A DNA stretch of 64,000 nt from contig NZ_JAVRBG010000014.1 in the NCBI RefSeq assembly GCF_031845265.1, forward strand, positions 1 to 64,000. Direction: 5' to 3'. The position numbers were made by a program, and so were the translations under genes. Source of the stretch: Mesonia ostreae (lineage in GTDB: Bacteria > Bacteroidota > Bacteroidia > Flavobacteriales > Flavobacteriaceae). This document shows, piece after piece, positions 24,912-32,883 of this stretch (the stretch's first letter is position 1; the number at the start of each line of letters is the position of its first letter). The notes under the pieces are model-generated. The model saw only the letters and a program-made list of their open reading frames with translations, had not been told where the DNA came from and ran no database searches.

Positions 24912-25107
24912 CTTAAACAAAACAACAAAAAACTATATACCCACTGCAATGTATAGACTTTCATAAAAGGTCTAGTCTTATAAAAGTCGAAGAAATTGAG
25001 ATTTTCACCGTATTTCACAAGGGTACTTGTTTATTAAACAATACATTTCCTAAAACTCCTAATAGACACTTCATATTTTTTATTAGTTTTACAAAAACCT
25101 CAACTTA

Positions 25108-25623
25108 ATGGCTAAAGAATTACACGAGCATGTTTGCCAAGAAAGTGTTTTTGCTAGTTTGTATCAAAAACATGCGAAAAACATTCATGATTTTCTTTAC
25201 TATAAGTTTGGAGAAAAGTTTCTGCCAGAAGATAAAATGCAGGAGGCTTTTGTAAAATTATGGCAAAACTGCAAGAAAGTTCCACTCAGTAAAGCAAAAA
25301 GTTTTCTTTTTACCGTCGCCAATAATCTTATGCTGAATGAGATTAAACACCAAAAAGTAGTGTTGAACTATGAAAAAAGAAAAACAAAGCATCAAGATCA
25401 CCAAGACCCACAATTTTTATTAGAAGAACAGGAATATCTTGAAAAATACCAAAAAGCCCTTTCTACCCTTACTGAAGCCCAACGAGTTGCTTTTTTATTA
25501 AACCGAACAGAAGGCAAAAAACACAGAGAAATTGCGGAAATATTAGACATTTCTCAAAAGGCTGTAGAGAAAAGAATTTATGGGGCGCTTAAAAAAATCC
25601 GTAAAGAAATAAAAGGAATATAA
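25108..25623 (+). CDS. ECF-type RNA polymerase sigma-70 factor
   Basis: This 171-residue protein has sigma region 2 (FASLYQKHAKNIHDFLYYKFG, then DKMQEAFVKLWQN) and region 4 (LTEAQRVAFLLNRTEGKKHREIA, then ISQKAVEKRIYGALKKIRKE) and lacks regions 1 and 3, as extracytoplasmic-function sigma factors do. The adjacent FecR and TonB-dependent transducer genes show that it belongs to a cell-surface signalling system in which FecR holds the sigma factor until a ligand is bound at the outer membrane. Confidence 0.93.
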   Translation: MAKELHEHVCQESVFASLYQKHAKNIHDFLYYKFGEKFLPEDKMQEAFVKLWQNCKKVPLSKAKSFLFTVANNLMLNEIKHQKVVLNYEKRKTKHQDHQDPQFLLEEQEYLEKYQKALSTLTEAQRVAFLLNRTEGKKHREIAEILDISQKAVEKRIYGALKKIRKEIKGI

Positions 25624-25676
25624 AAACAGAGTAGGAAAAATACCGAAGTAGTTGTTCTATAGGCAGAAAACAAGTC

Positions 25677-26582
25677 ATGAAAGAAGAAGAGATCATAAAA
25701 AAATGGTTAGATAAGGAAACTTTATCTGCGGAAGAACTTCAGTTTTTAGAAGAAATGGAAGACTTTCACGAGTATAAAAAAATCGCAGAAAAAGCTGCGC
25801 ATTTTAAAGCTCCAGAATTTAATATTGAAGAAGGCTTAGAAAACCTCAAGAAGAAGAAACAAGAGAAAAAAACTAAGAATATTTGGTTGGGTAGACTTCC
25901 TAGAATCGCAGCGATTTTAGTAATTGCTATAGGATCTTACTTTTTATTTTTCCATTCTAATTATACAGATATTGATACCGCAACCATGGTTACAAAACAA
26001 GTGAGTTTACCAGATGCTTCGGAAGTGGTTTTAAATACGAATTCTTCCATTTCTTACGCTAAAGATAATTGGACAGGAAACAGAGAAATTCATCTTGAAG
26101 GAGAAGCCTTTTTTAAAGTTGCCAAAGGAAAAAAGTTTACGGTAATTACCAATCTTGGAGAAATAAGCGTATTAGGAACAAAATTTAATGTACGACAACG
26201 TGAAAAATCTATACAAGTAGATTGTTATGAAGGTTTGGTAGAAGTGAAAATTAACAATAAAACTATAAAACTTTCCGCAGGAAAAAGTCTTTCTTTTCGT
26301 GACCAACAACTCAATCAATACGAGAATTTTGACAATAGCTCTAATTGGTTACGGGGAAAAAGTACCTTTAAAAGTATTCCGTTAGGAGAAGTTTTTAAAG
26401 AATTGGAAAGACAATATCCAGTTCAAATTCAAACTAAAAATCTTACTTTAGATCAAGATAAGTTGTTTACTGGTAGTTTTACCCACAAAGATATAGAAAC
26501 AGCAATAAAATCTATCACTTTGCCGTTTGGATTAGACTATAGTATTCAAAAAAATAAGATCATCGTAAGTGCCCGTGAGTAA
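25677..26582 (+). CDS. FecR family anti-sigma factor
   Basis: This 301-residue protein has a cytoplasmic N-terminal segment (about 1-75), one transmembrane helix (IAAILVIAIGSYFLFF, about 78-94), a periplasmic FecR domain (VSLPDASEVVLNTNSSISY, LEGEAFFKVAKG, VLGTKFNVR) and a C-terminal DUF4974 segment (FKSIPLGEVFKELERQYPV). FecR proteins pass a signal from the outer-membrane transducer to the sigma factor. The gene starts 53 bp after the sigma gene and its end overlaps the start of the transducer gene by 14 bp. Confidence 0.93.
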   Translation: MKEEEIIKKWLDKETLSAEELQFLEEMEDFHEYKKIAEKAAHFKAPEFNIEEGLENLKKKKQEKKTKNIWLGRLPRIAAILVIAIGSYFLFFHSNYTDIDTATMVTKQVSLPDASEVVLNTNSSISYAKDNWTGNREIHLEGEAFFKVAKGKKFTVITNLGEISVLGTKFNVRQREKSIQVDCYEGLVEVKINNKTIKLSAGKSLSFRDQQLNQYENFDNSSNWLRGKSTFKSIPLGEVFKELERQYPVQIQTKNLTLDQDKLFTGSFTHKDIETAIKSITLPFGLDYSIQKNKIIVSARE

Positions 26583-28866
26583 AAAATTAAACCTCTACTT
26601 ACTTATAATTACTGGATTTTGTTGTAGTGCGATGCAAGCACAAACAATTAAAGATTCTATTGCCTTACCTCAAGTGATTATAGAATTAGAAGCCAATTAC
26701 AACTACAACTTTTCTTATGCAGACCACGATATAAAAGAGGTTTACGTGCCTGTTTATTCTAAAGAAATGCCTTTTATAGATATTCTTGGATTTCTTGAAG
26801 CAAATACATCTCTTGTTTTTGAAATCGTCTCAGAAAAATTTATTGCGATAACAAAAAAGAATGACATTCTCACTCAAGAGAAAATGGAAGAATTGGAAAC
26901 TATTATCATCTCCAATTATTTAGCACGAGGAATTAGTAAAAAAGATCAAGGAACATTTGAAGTTAATTTTGACAATTTTGGCGTACTTCCTGGTCTCATT
27001 GAACCCGATGCACTCCAAACAATAAGAGCCTTACCAGGCGTAGAAAGTATTAATGAAAAAATATCTGACCTCAACATTAGAGGCGGTACCCAAGATCAAA
27101 ATCTAGTCTTGTGGGATGGAATTAGAATGTATCAATCGGGGCACTTTTTTGGACTTATATCTGCCATTAATCCGTATATGACCCAACGCGTTTCTTTAAT
27201 TAAAAACGGAACCAGTTCCGCCTACGGAAATAGTGTTTCTGGAATTATATCCTTAGAAACCAGCGATAAAATTGGAAACGATTTTCATGCTGAAGCCGGC
27301 GTTAATTACTTAAGCATTTATGGTTTGGTAGATGTTCCCGTTTTTGAAAATTCCTCGGTAAAAGTAGCAGCTAGAAGTTCTATCAACGGAGTTTTTAAAA
27401 CGCCTACTTACGATCAATATTACGACAGAGCTTTTCAAAATACAGAAATTACAGATAATGAACAGAGTGTAAAAAGCAACGATGCATTTTCTTTTTACGA
27501 TGTGAGTTTAAGATGGTTGTACCAAGCTTCTAAAAAAGATTTCTTACGTTTAAATGTGATTTATTTAAATAATGATTTAAGTTTTTTGGAAAAGGCTATT
27601 GTAGAAAATGAAGTAAGTACAAAAACCAGCAATTTGTCTCAAACCAGCCTTGGAGTGGGACTTTTTCATAAAAGAACATGGAGCGATGTGTTTCAAACAA
27701 ATATTCAATATTATTTTTCTAACTATCGCTTAGATTCAAAAAATGCCAATGCGATTACTTCTCAAGATTTAAAGCAAGAAAATGATGTCATAGAAAATAG
27801 CTTTAAGTTTACCACTTCTTGGAAGTTAGATCCACTTTTAAAATGGAAAAACGGTTTTGAATATTTACAAACTAGAATCGATAATGTTCAAAAAATGTCT
27901 AATCCCTTATCGGGAAATTTTAGTCAGCTTTATGCGAGCAATTATGCCTTATTTTCTACCCTATCTTTTAAGTCTAATGATTTAAGAACCTCGGTTCAAT
28001 TAGGATCCCGACTTAATTATTTTAAAGAATTTGATACCTTTTTATTTGAGCCTAGATTCAGTTTTAATCAGAAAATAGTAGAATCTCTTTCCTTTGAATT
28101 GTTGGGAGAAATCAAAAGCCAGTCTAGTACACAAATCATCGATTTTCAAAATGATTTCTTAGGAATAGAAAATAGACGGTGGCAGTTATCAGACCAAGAA
28201 GAGGTACCTATTCTTAAAAGTTATCAGTTATCATTGGGTATTCATTATAACAAAAATAATTGGCTCGCAAGTACCGAAGCCTACACCAAAAAGGTGAAAG
28301 GAATTACCTCTAGAAGCCAAGGGTTTCAAAATCAATATGAATACGCCTCTTTAATTGGAGAATATTATATTCGAGGAATTGATTTTTTATTAAAAAGAAA
28401 ATTTGGAAGACTCAATGCGTGGGCCAGCTACTCATTAACCAACAACGATTATACGTTTACCTCTATCTCTGAAGAAGCTTTTGACAGTAATATCGAAATT
28501 GCAAATTCCTTATCGTTCACTACTAGCTACGAATACGATGATTTAAAATTATCTGGCGGAATTAAGTGGCGGTCTGGAAAACACTATACACCTATTAGTG
28601 AAGAAGGCTTAGCTAATAATCAATTTGATTATCTTGCTACCAATAGCGCAAATTTGAACTCTTATGTACGCGTAGATTTTTCAGCAAGTAAGCAATTTCC
28701 CATACATTCAAAAATTAATGCCTACGCGGGAATTTCAATTTGGAATGTTCTAAATACCAAAAATATTGTAAATGCCTATTACGAAAGAATAGAAGGTGAT
28801 ATTTTTATGGTGAAAGAAGAAGGTTTAGGAATCACCCCCAATCTCATCTTTAGACTTATGTTTTAA
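26569..28866 (+). CDS. TonB-dependent outer-membrane transducer with STN domain
   Basis: This 765-residue outer-membrane receptor begins with a signal peptide ending AMQAQ and an STN domain (about 28-105, YNYNFSYADHDI, PFIDILGFLEANTSLVFEI) that contacts FecR. A plug domain follows (about 115-235; ALPGVESINEKISDLNIRGG, VLWDGIRMYQSGHFFG, GTSSAYGNSVSGIISLETS) and then a beta-barrel. It lacks the carboxypeptidase-like beta-sandwich seen in SusC proteins, and no SusD gene follows. The start is a GTG at 26569 or 26575. Ligand unknown; siderophore-like ligands are common for this design. Confidence 0.9.
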   Translation: MPVSKKLNLYLLIITGFCCSAMQAQTIKDSIALPQVIIELEANYNYNFSYADHDIKEVYVPVYSKEMPFIDILGFLEANTSLVFEIVSEKFIAITKKNDILTQEKMEELETIIISNYLARGISKKDQGTFEVNFDNFGVLPGLIEPDALQTIRALPGVESINEKISDLNIRGGTQDQNLVLWDGIRMYQSGHFFGLISAINPYMTQRVSLIKNGTSSAYGNSVSGIISLETSDKIGNDFHAEAGVNYLSIYGLVDVPVFENSSVKVAARSSINGVFKTPTYDQYYDRAFQNTEITDNEQSVKSNDAFSFYDVSLRWLYQASKKDFLRLNVIYLNNDLSFLEKAIVENEVSTKTSNLSQTSLGVGLFHKRTWSDVFQTNIQYYFSNYRLDSKNANAITSQDLKQENDVIENSFKFTTSWKLDPLLKWKNGFEYLQTRIDNVQKMSNPLSGNFSQLYASNYALFSTLSFKSNDLRTSVQLGSRLNYFKEFDTFLFEPRFSFNQKIVESLSFELLGEIKSQSSTQIIDFQNDFLGIENRRWQLSDQEEVPILKSYQLSLGIHYNKNNWLASTEAYTKKVKGITSRSQGFQNQYEYASLIGEYYIRGIDFLLKRKFGRLNAWASYSLTNNDYTFTSISEEAFDSNIEIANSLSFTTSYEYDDLKLSGGIKWRSGKHYTPISEEGLANNQFDYLATNSANLNSYVRVDFSASKQFPIHSKINAYAGISIWNVLNTKNIVNAYYERIEGDIFMVKEEGLGITPNLIFRLMF

Positions 28867-28970
28867 AAAAAAATAGTTCTACCTAAAAACTCTTTAAAGC
28901 CAAAAAAATTTTACTTACCAATAAATCCTGGTTCTTGATTCTGGGTTTATTAACTAAAATTTAAATCCTT

Positions 28971-29005
28971 AATACTTCTAGGGAGTACTGCTTACTAGAA
29001 GTATT
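28971..29005 (-). terminator. Hairpin downstream of argS
   Basis: An 11-bp perfect stem AATACTTCTAG (28971-28981) / CTAGAAGTATT (28995-29005) lies 10 nt beyond the argS stop. The T content after the stem on the minus strand is modest, so termination is likely but not certain. It may also stop the convergent receptor transcript. Confidence 0.55.
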
Positions 29006-29014
29006 GAAAATAGA

Positions 29015-30784
29015 TTACATTCTTTCAGGCACTTTTATTCCTAAAAGTCCAAAAGCATTTTTTAAGGTTTGCGCTACGGTTTTTGCCAGTTGCACTCTAA
29101 ATACTTTTTCTATTTCTACATCGGTACCTAGAATACTCACATTTTGATAGAACGAATTAAACTCTTTCACTAAATCGTAGGTGAAATTGGCAATTAAAGC
29201 CGGACTGTGTTGCGACGCTGCCTGCTGAATTACTTCTGGAAACAATTGCAATTGCTTCATCACCTCTTTTTCTTTAGCATCTAACGTATAATCAACTACA
29301 TCTTGCCCGTAGTCAAAGTTTGCTCTACGTAAAATAGACTGTATTCTAGCGTAAGTATATTGAATAAAAGGTCCTGTATTTCCCTGAAAATCTACAGATT
29401 CTTCTGGATTAAATAAAATACGCTTTCGCGGATCTACTTTTAGAATGTAATACTTTAAAGCTCCCAGACCTATAGTCTCGTAAAGTTCATTTTTTTCTTC
29501 TTGTGTATAACCTTCTAGTTTTCCTAAATCCTCAGAAATAGTTTGCGCAGTTTTTGTCATTTCCTGCATTAGTTCATCGGCATCTACCACGGTTCCTTCT
29601 CTACTTTTCATCTTTCCGCTAGGTAAATCTACCATCCCGTAACTTAGATGATACAAATGGTTTGCCCATTCGTAACCCAGTTTTTTAAGTATCAAAAACA
29701 ATACTTTAAAGTGGTAATCTTGCTCATTTCCTACGGTATACACCAAGCCATTAATAGCATAATCTTCTACACGTTGGATGGCGGTTCCTATATCTTGCGT
29801 CATATAAACCGCAGTTCCATCAGATCGTAAAACAATTTTCTCATCTAGACCTTCATCGGTTAAATCTATCCAAACACTGCCGTCTTCTTTTTTAAAAAAT
29901 ACGTTTTTTTCTAATCCTTCCTGAACTACTTCTTTTCCTAATAAATAGGTATCACTCTCATAGTAATTTTTATCGAAATCTACACCCATGTTTTTATAGG
30001 TAGTTTCAAAACCATCATACACCCACTGATTCATTTTTTTCCAAAGCGCCACTACTTCTTCATCTCCGGCTTCCCATTGAAGAAGCATCTTTTTGGCTTC
30101 AAGCAATAACGGAGCTTCTATTTTTGCGTCATCTTCAGATTTACCGTGTTTTTTCAGTTCGGCTACTTGTGCTTTGTATTCTTGATCAAACTTTACATAA
30201 TAATTTCCGACCAGTTTATCTCCTTTTAATCCGGTAGATTGCGGAGTTTCCCCGTTTCCAAACTTTTGCCAAGCCAGCATACTCTTGCAAATATGAATTC
30301 CGCGGTCATTGATAATTTGAGTTTTATACACCGTATTTCCCGCAGCTTTTAAAATTTCCGCGACAGCGTAACCTAATAAATTATTTCTTACGTGCCCTAA
30401 ATGCAGAGGTTTGTTGGTGTTAGGAGAAGAATACTCTACCATAATGCTAGGAGAGTCTTCTGTAGATTTTACAAAACCAAAATGCTCATTATCCTTAATT
30501 TCTTTAAATTGATGTAAAAAATAATCATCACTAATCACCAAGTTTAAAAAACCTTTCACCACATTAAATCTCTCCACTATAGCTACATTCTCCACCAAAT
30601 AACTTCCAATGGCTTCTCCCAAAGCAACAGGATTTGTCTTCACCTGTCTTAACATAGGAAAAATCACTACAGTAACATCGCCTTCAAATTCCTTGCGAGT
30701 CGCCTGAAATTCGACATGTTCTAGATTAACTTGGTGTAGCGAGTTGAGCGCTTCTTTGATGTGCTGTTCTAATAATGCTTGCAT
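29015..30784 (-). CDS. argS: Arginyl-tRNA synthetase
   Basis: This 589-residue class I synthetase charges tRNA-Arg. The N-terminal ArgRS-specific domain is followed by VEYSSPNTNKPLHLGHVRNN containing the HIGH motif, and the KMSKS loop has the variant KMKSREG common in ArgRS. The DALR anticodon-binding domain ends LGIKVPERM. A promoter box (TATCTTTG) lies at 30810-30817. It stands alone as a monocistronic gene. Confidence 0.98.
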   Translation of the reverse strand: MQALLEQHIKEALNSLHQVNLEHVEFQATRKEFEGDVTVVIFPMLRQVKTNPVALGEAIGSYLVENVAIVERFNVVKGFLNLVISDDYFLHQFKEIKDNEHFGFVKSTEDSPSIMVEYSSPNTNKPLHLGHVRNNLLGYAVAEILKAAGNTVYKTQIINDRGIHICKSMLAWQKFGNGETPQSTGLKGDKLVGNYYVKFDQEYKAQVAELKKHGKSEDDAKIEAPLLLEAKKMLLQWEAGDEEVVALWKKMNQWVYDGFETTYKNMGVDFDKNYYESDTYLLGKEVVQEGLEKNVFFKKEDGSVWIDLTDEGLDEKIVLRSDGTAVYMTQDIGTAIQRVEDYAINGLVYTVGNEQDYHFKVLFLILKKLGYEWANHLYHLSYGMVDLPSGKMKSREGTVVDADELMQEMTKTAQTISEDLGKLEGYTQEEKNELYETIGLGALKYYILKVDPRKRILFNPEESVDFQGNTGPFIQYTYARIQSILRRANFDYGQDVVDYTLDAKEKEVMKQLQLFPEVIQQAASQHSPALIANFTYDLVKEFNSFYQNVSILGTDVEIEKVFRVQLAKTVAQTLKNAFGLLGIKVPERM

Positions 30785-30809
30785 GAAAATTCACTTAAAT
30801 TTGGAGGTG

Positions 30810-30817
30810 CAAAGATA
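30810..30817 (-). promoter_or_regulatory. Predicted -7 promoter box for argS
   Basis: On the minus strand TATCTTTG matches TAnnTTTG. Transcription would start near 30804, about 20 nt before the argS ATG. Confidence 0.55.
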
Positions 30818-30999
30818 ATTTAAAAATTAGAGTTGTCTAATTTCCGCCGTAGCTTTCCTTTTTAAAACGAGTTATTTCTTAGGTTTAGACTTAAAAAACT
30901 CATGTTGTTAGTTACTTGTAGTTCTTCTCAAGAAAATGTAACTTTAAATTTAAGAAGCTTTTCTGAATAACCTCAGAGGAGACTAATACTTCGATTCTT

Positions 31000-31452
31000 A
31001 TGAAACTTCCTTTTACATCTATCCTTATGGCGGTTCTTTTCACTTCTATTTTCTATGGCTTTACAACGCCTAATGAGAAGGATAAAACAGAAATTAGAAA
31101 AGGAATCGATTTTTATAACGGAGACTATCACGAAGCTTTAGAAAAAGCTAAAAAAGAAAAAAAATTGGTTTTTGTCTATTTGTATGCCAACTGGTGCGGC
31201 GTGTGTAAAGCCTTGAAGAAAAACACATTTAGAGATAAAAGTGTGGGTGAATTTTACAATAAGGAGTTTATCAATTTAGCGCTTAACGCGGAAAAAGGCG
31301 AAGGTGCCGAAATTGCCCAACGTATTGGTTTAAGAAGTTATCCTACTTTGTTGTATTTAGATGGTGGCAATGGCCGAATCTTAACTCGGGTTTCTGGGTA
31401 TAAATCGGTAACGGAATTTATGAACCTCGGAAAAATTTACACTCAAAAATAA
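31000..31452 (+). CDS. Exported thioredoxin-family protein
   Basis: This 150-residue protein has an N-terminal signal peptide or anchor (about residues 5-22) and a thioredoxin fold with the redox pair CGVC in YANWCGVCKALKKNTF and the cis-proline segment SYPTLLYLD. The Val-containing active site and NTFRD resemble thioredoxin_7-like envelope proteins. It probably acts on cysteines in the periplasm. The partner is unknown. The next gene begins 22 bp downstream. Confidence 0.88.
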   Translation: MKLPFTSILMAVLFTSIFYGFTTPNEKDKTEIRKGIDFYNGDYHEALEKAKKEKKLVFVYLYANWCGVCKALKKNTFRDKSVGEFYNKEFINLALNAEKGEGAEIAQRIGLRSYPTLLYLDGGNGRILTRVSGYKSVTEFMNLGKIYTQK

Positions 31453-31474
31453 CCCATAATACTATTTATTAAAG

Positions 31475-31903
31475 ATGCTGTATAATGTTTCTTACCGAAA
31501 TCCTAGAATTACCAAGGCTATTGATACAGCAGTAGGCTTACCTTTTAGCTTAAAAGAGCGCTTTATAATGAATGGAATTGGTTGCGGCAAATTATACATT
31601 ACTTCATGCAGCATCGAGATTCATAACTTGTTAATTTTAGACTCCTACCTAAATGTTTGTAATATTGAAATGCGCCCCGACGGAATTATCGTCGGTTTTA
31701 GATCGCTACTAGAGTCTTACGCGCTAGTAATTCCCTTTTACAAACTAAACCTATATAAAGGTAAGGCAGAAGAATATTCTATTTATGGAGATCATCATTT
31801 TATAAAAATTAAAGCTGACACCAAAAAAATACACCAATTCATCAAGAAAATCTTAGCCTTTAAGGCGAATCATTCTAGCTCTTCTCAACGAGGATATTAT
31901 TAG
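31475..31903 (+). CDS. Hypothetical protein
   Basis: This 142-residue protein has no signal peptide or transmembrane helix and no domain I can name. The middle part alternates hydrophobic strands (YITSCSIEIHNLLILDSYLNV, then PDGIIVGFRSLLESYALVIPFY), suggesting a beta-rich fold resembling PH-like or YcxB-like modules, followed by a basic helix IHQFIKKILAF and a Ser-rich tail. It follows the thioredoxin gene by 22 bp, so the two may be cotranscribed. Confidence 0.65.
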   Translation: MLYNVSYRNPRITKAIDTAVGLPFSLKERFIMNGIGCGKLYITSCSIEIHNLLILDSYLNVCNIEMRPDGIIVGFRSLLESYALVIPFYKLNLYKGKAEEYSIYGDHHFIKIKADTKKIHQFIKKILAFKANHSSSSQRGYY

Positions 31904-31977
31904 CATTTTAATAACCTTCATTTAATTATTTAGTGAACTACAGTCTGGTTTTATACAGCATCTTTACCAAAAAAAAG

Positions 31978-32610
31978 ATGACTTTATTTATGTATGTTTT
32001 TGCCGCATTATTCTCGGTAATGAATCCACTAGGAACAGTTCCTATTTTTGTAGGACTTACCAAAGACGACACTAAAAGAGAACAATCAAAAACTTCTTTT
32101 CTTACTGCTATCAATACATTTGTTATTTTATTAATTGCTTTCTTTACAGGAAAGTACGTTTTAAATTTCTTTGGTATCAGTATAGAATCTTTGAGAATTG
32201 CTGGAGGTCTCATCATCGTTTCTTCTGGTTTTGCTCTACTTACAGGAAGCTTTAATAAGCACAAAGGTATGGACCGAGAGAAAGTAAAAACCGATGCTTA
32301 TCAACGTGAGAGTGTTTCTTTAACGCCACTTGCTATTCCTATGCTTGCTGGCCCTGGCTCTATATCTTTGCTCATTGGGATGCAAGAAGAGTTTGGTTTG
32401 CTTATAGAAAAAACATACATTATTGCAGCAATTGCTGTGGTATGTTTTGCCACATTTCTCGTCTTAAAAAGTGCTCACTTTATCGTAAAATTTCTTGGAG
32501 CTTCAGGCATTAATGCCATTTCTAGAATTATTGGTTTTATTGTTATTGCTATAGGGATAGAATATATTAGCTCTTCGGTGATGAGCGTTTTAAGAAACGC
32601 TCTTCTTTAA
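31978..32610 (+). CDS. MarC family integral membrane protein
   Basis: This 210-residue protein has six predicted transmembrane segments and the MarC family signatures FSVMNPLGTVPIF near the start, RIAGGLIIVSSGFALL, and PLAIPMLAGPGSISLLI. MarC proteins have no proven transport substrate; the old link to multiple antibiotic resistance has been withdrawn. The ATG at 31978 gives the normal MarC N-terminus; an in-frame GTG at 31933 would add 15 residues. Confidence 0.9.
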   Translation: MTLFMYVFAALFSVMNPLGTVPIFVGLTKDDTKREQSKTSFLTAINTFVILLIAFFTGKYVLNFFGISIESLRIAGGLIIVSSGFALLTGSFNKHKGMDREKVKTDAYQRESVSLTPLAIPMLAGPGSISLLIGMQEEFGLLIEKTYIIAAIAVVCFATFLVLKSAHFIVKFLGASGINAISRIIGFIVIAIGIEYISSSVMSVLRNALL

Positions 32611-32611
32611 A

Positions 32612-32815
32612 CTATCTTTTTTTAAAAGCTATCCCGCAAACCAAAGTAAGAATCCCTAAACAAACCATGGCAAAACTCTGGGTTTGATCGGCTTTCGCCG
32701 AAATATGACTAACCCCATCTTCTAAAGAAATATGAGGAAAAAGCACGGTATAAAGTCCGTAGCCAATAAGAGCAATTCCCAAAATCAATAAAACAATTCT
32801 TAAAGTATTCTGCAT
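32612..32815 (-). CDS. Small two-helix membrane protein
   Basis: This 67-residue protein has two hydrophobic helices (about 6-26 and 46-63) around a polar loop (FPHISLEDGVSHISAKADQTQ), ending in FKKR. No named family is recognised. It is convergent with marC (1-bp gap) and divergent from the SDR gene. Confidence 0.6.
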   Translation of the reverse strand: MQNTLRIVLLILGIALIGYGLYTVLFPHISLEDGVSHISAKADQTQSFAMVCLGILTLVCGIAFKKR

Positions 32816-32883
32816 AGTGTGAGCTTATATCAACTTTTAGCGGAAAGTTAAGTATTTATTGCTTAAATTATCTGTAAAAAAAT

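Larger units (their letters stand above)
24791..25107. other. Divergent intergenic gap between ffh and the ECF sigma gene
   Basis: This 317-bp stretch contains the ffh promoter box (24817-24824), an intrinsic terminator oriented to the minus strand (24882-24911) and about 195 bp of AT-rich sequence before the sigma factor gene. The terminator serves no visible gene, which suggests a small minus-strand transcript between about 25100 and 24882. A TAGTTTTA sequence at 25084-25091 is a weak promoter candidate for the sigma gene. Confidence 0.55.

Noticed and set aside
24878..24964. 28-codon minus-strand frame with a hydrophobic product
   Set aside because: The frame runs straight through the terminator hairpin and its T tract, so a coding role is unlikely.
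24912..25107. Possible SRP (4.5S) RNA gene next to ffh
   Set aside because: The conserved SRP domain IV bases (GGTCAGG / GGAA loop / AGCAGCC) are not present on either strand.
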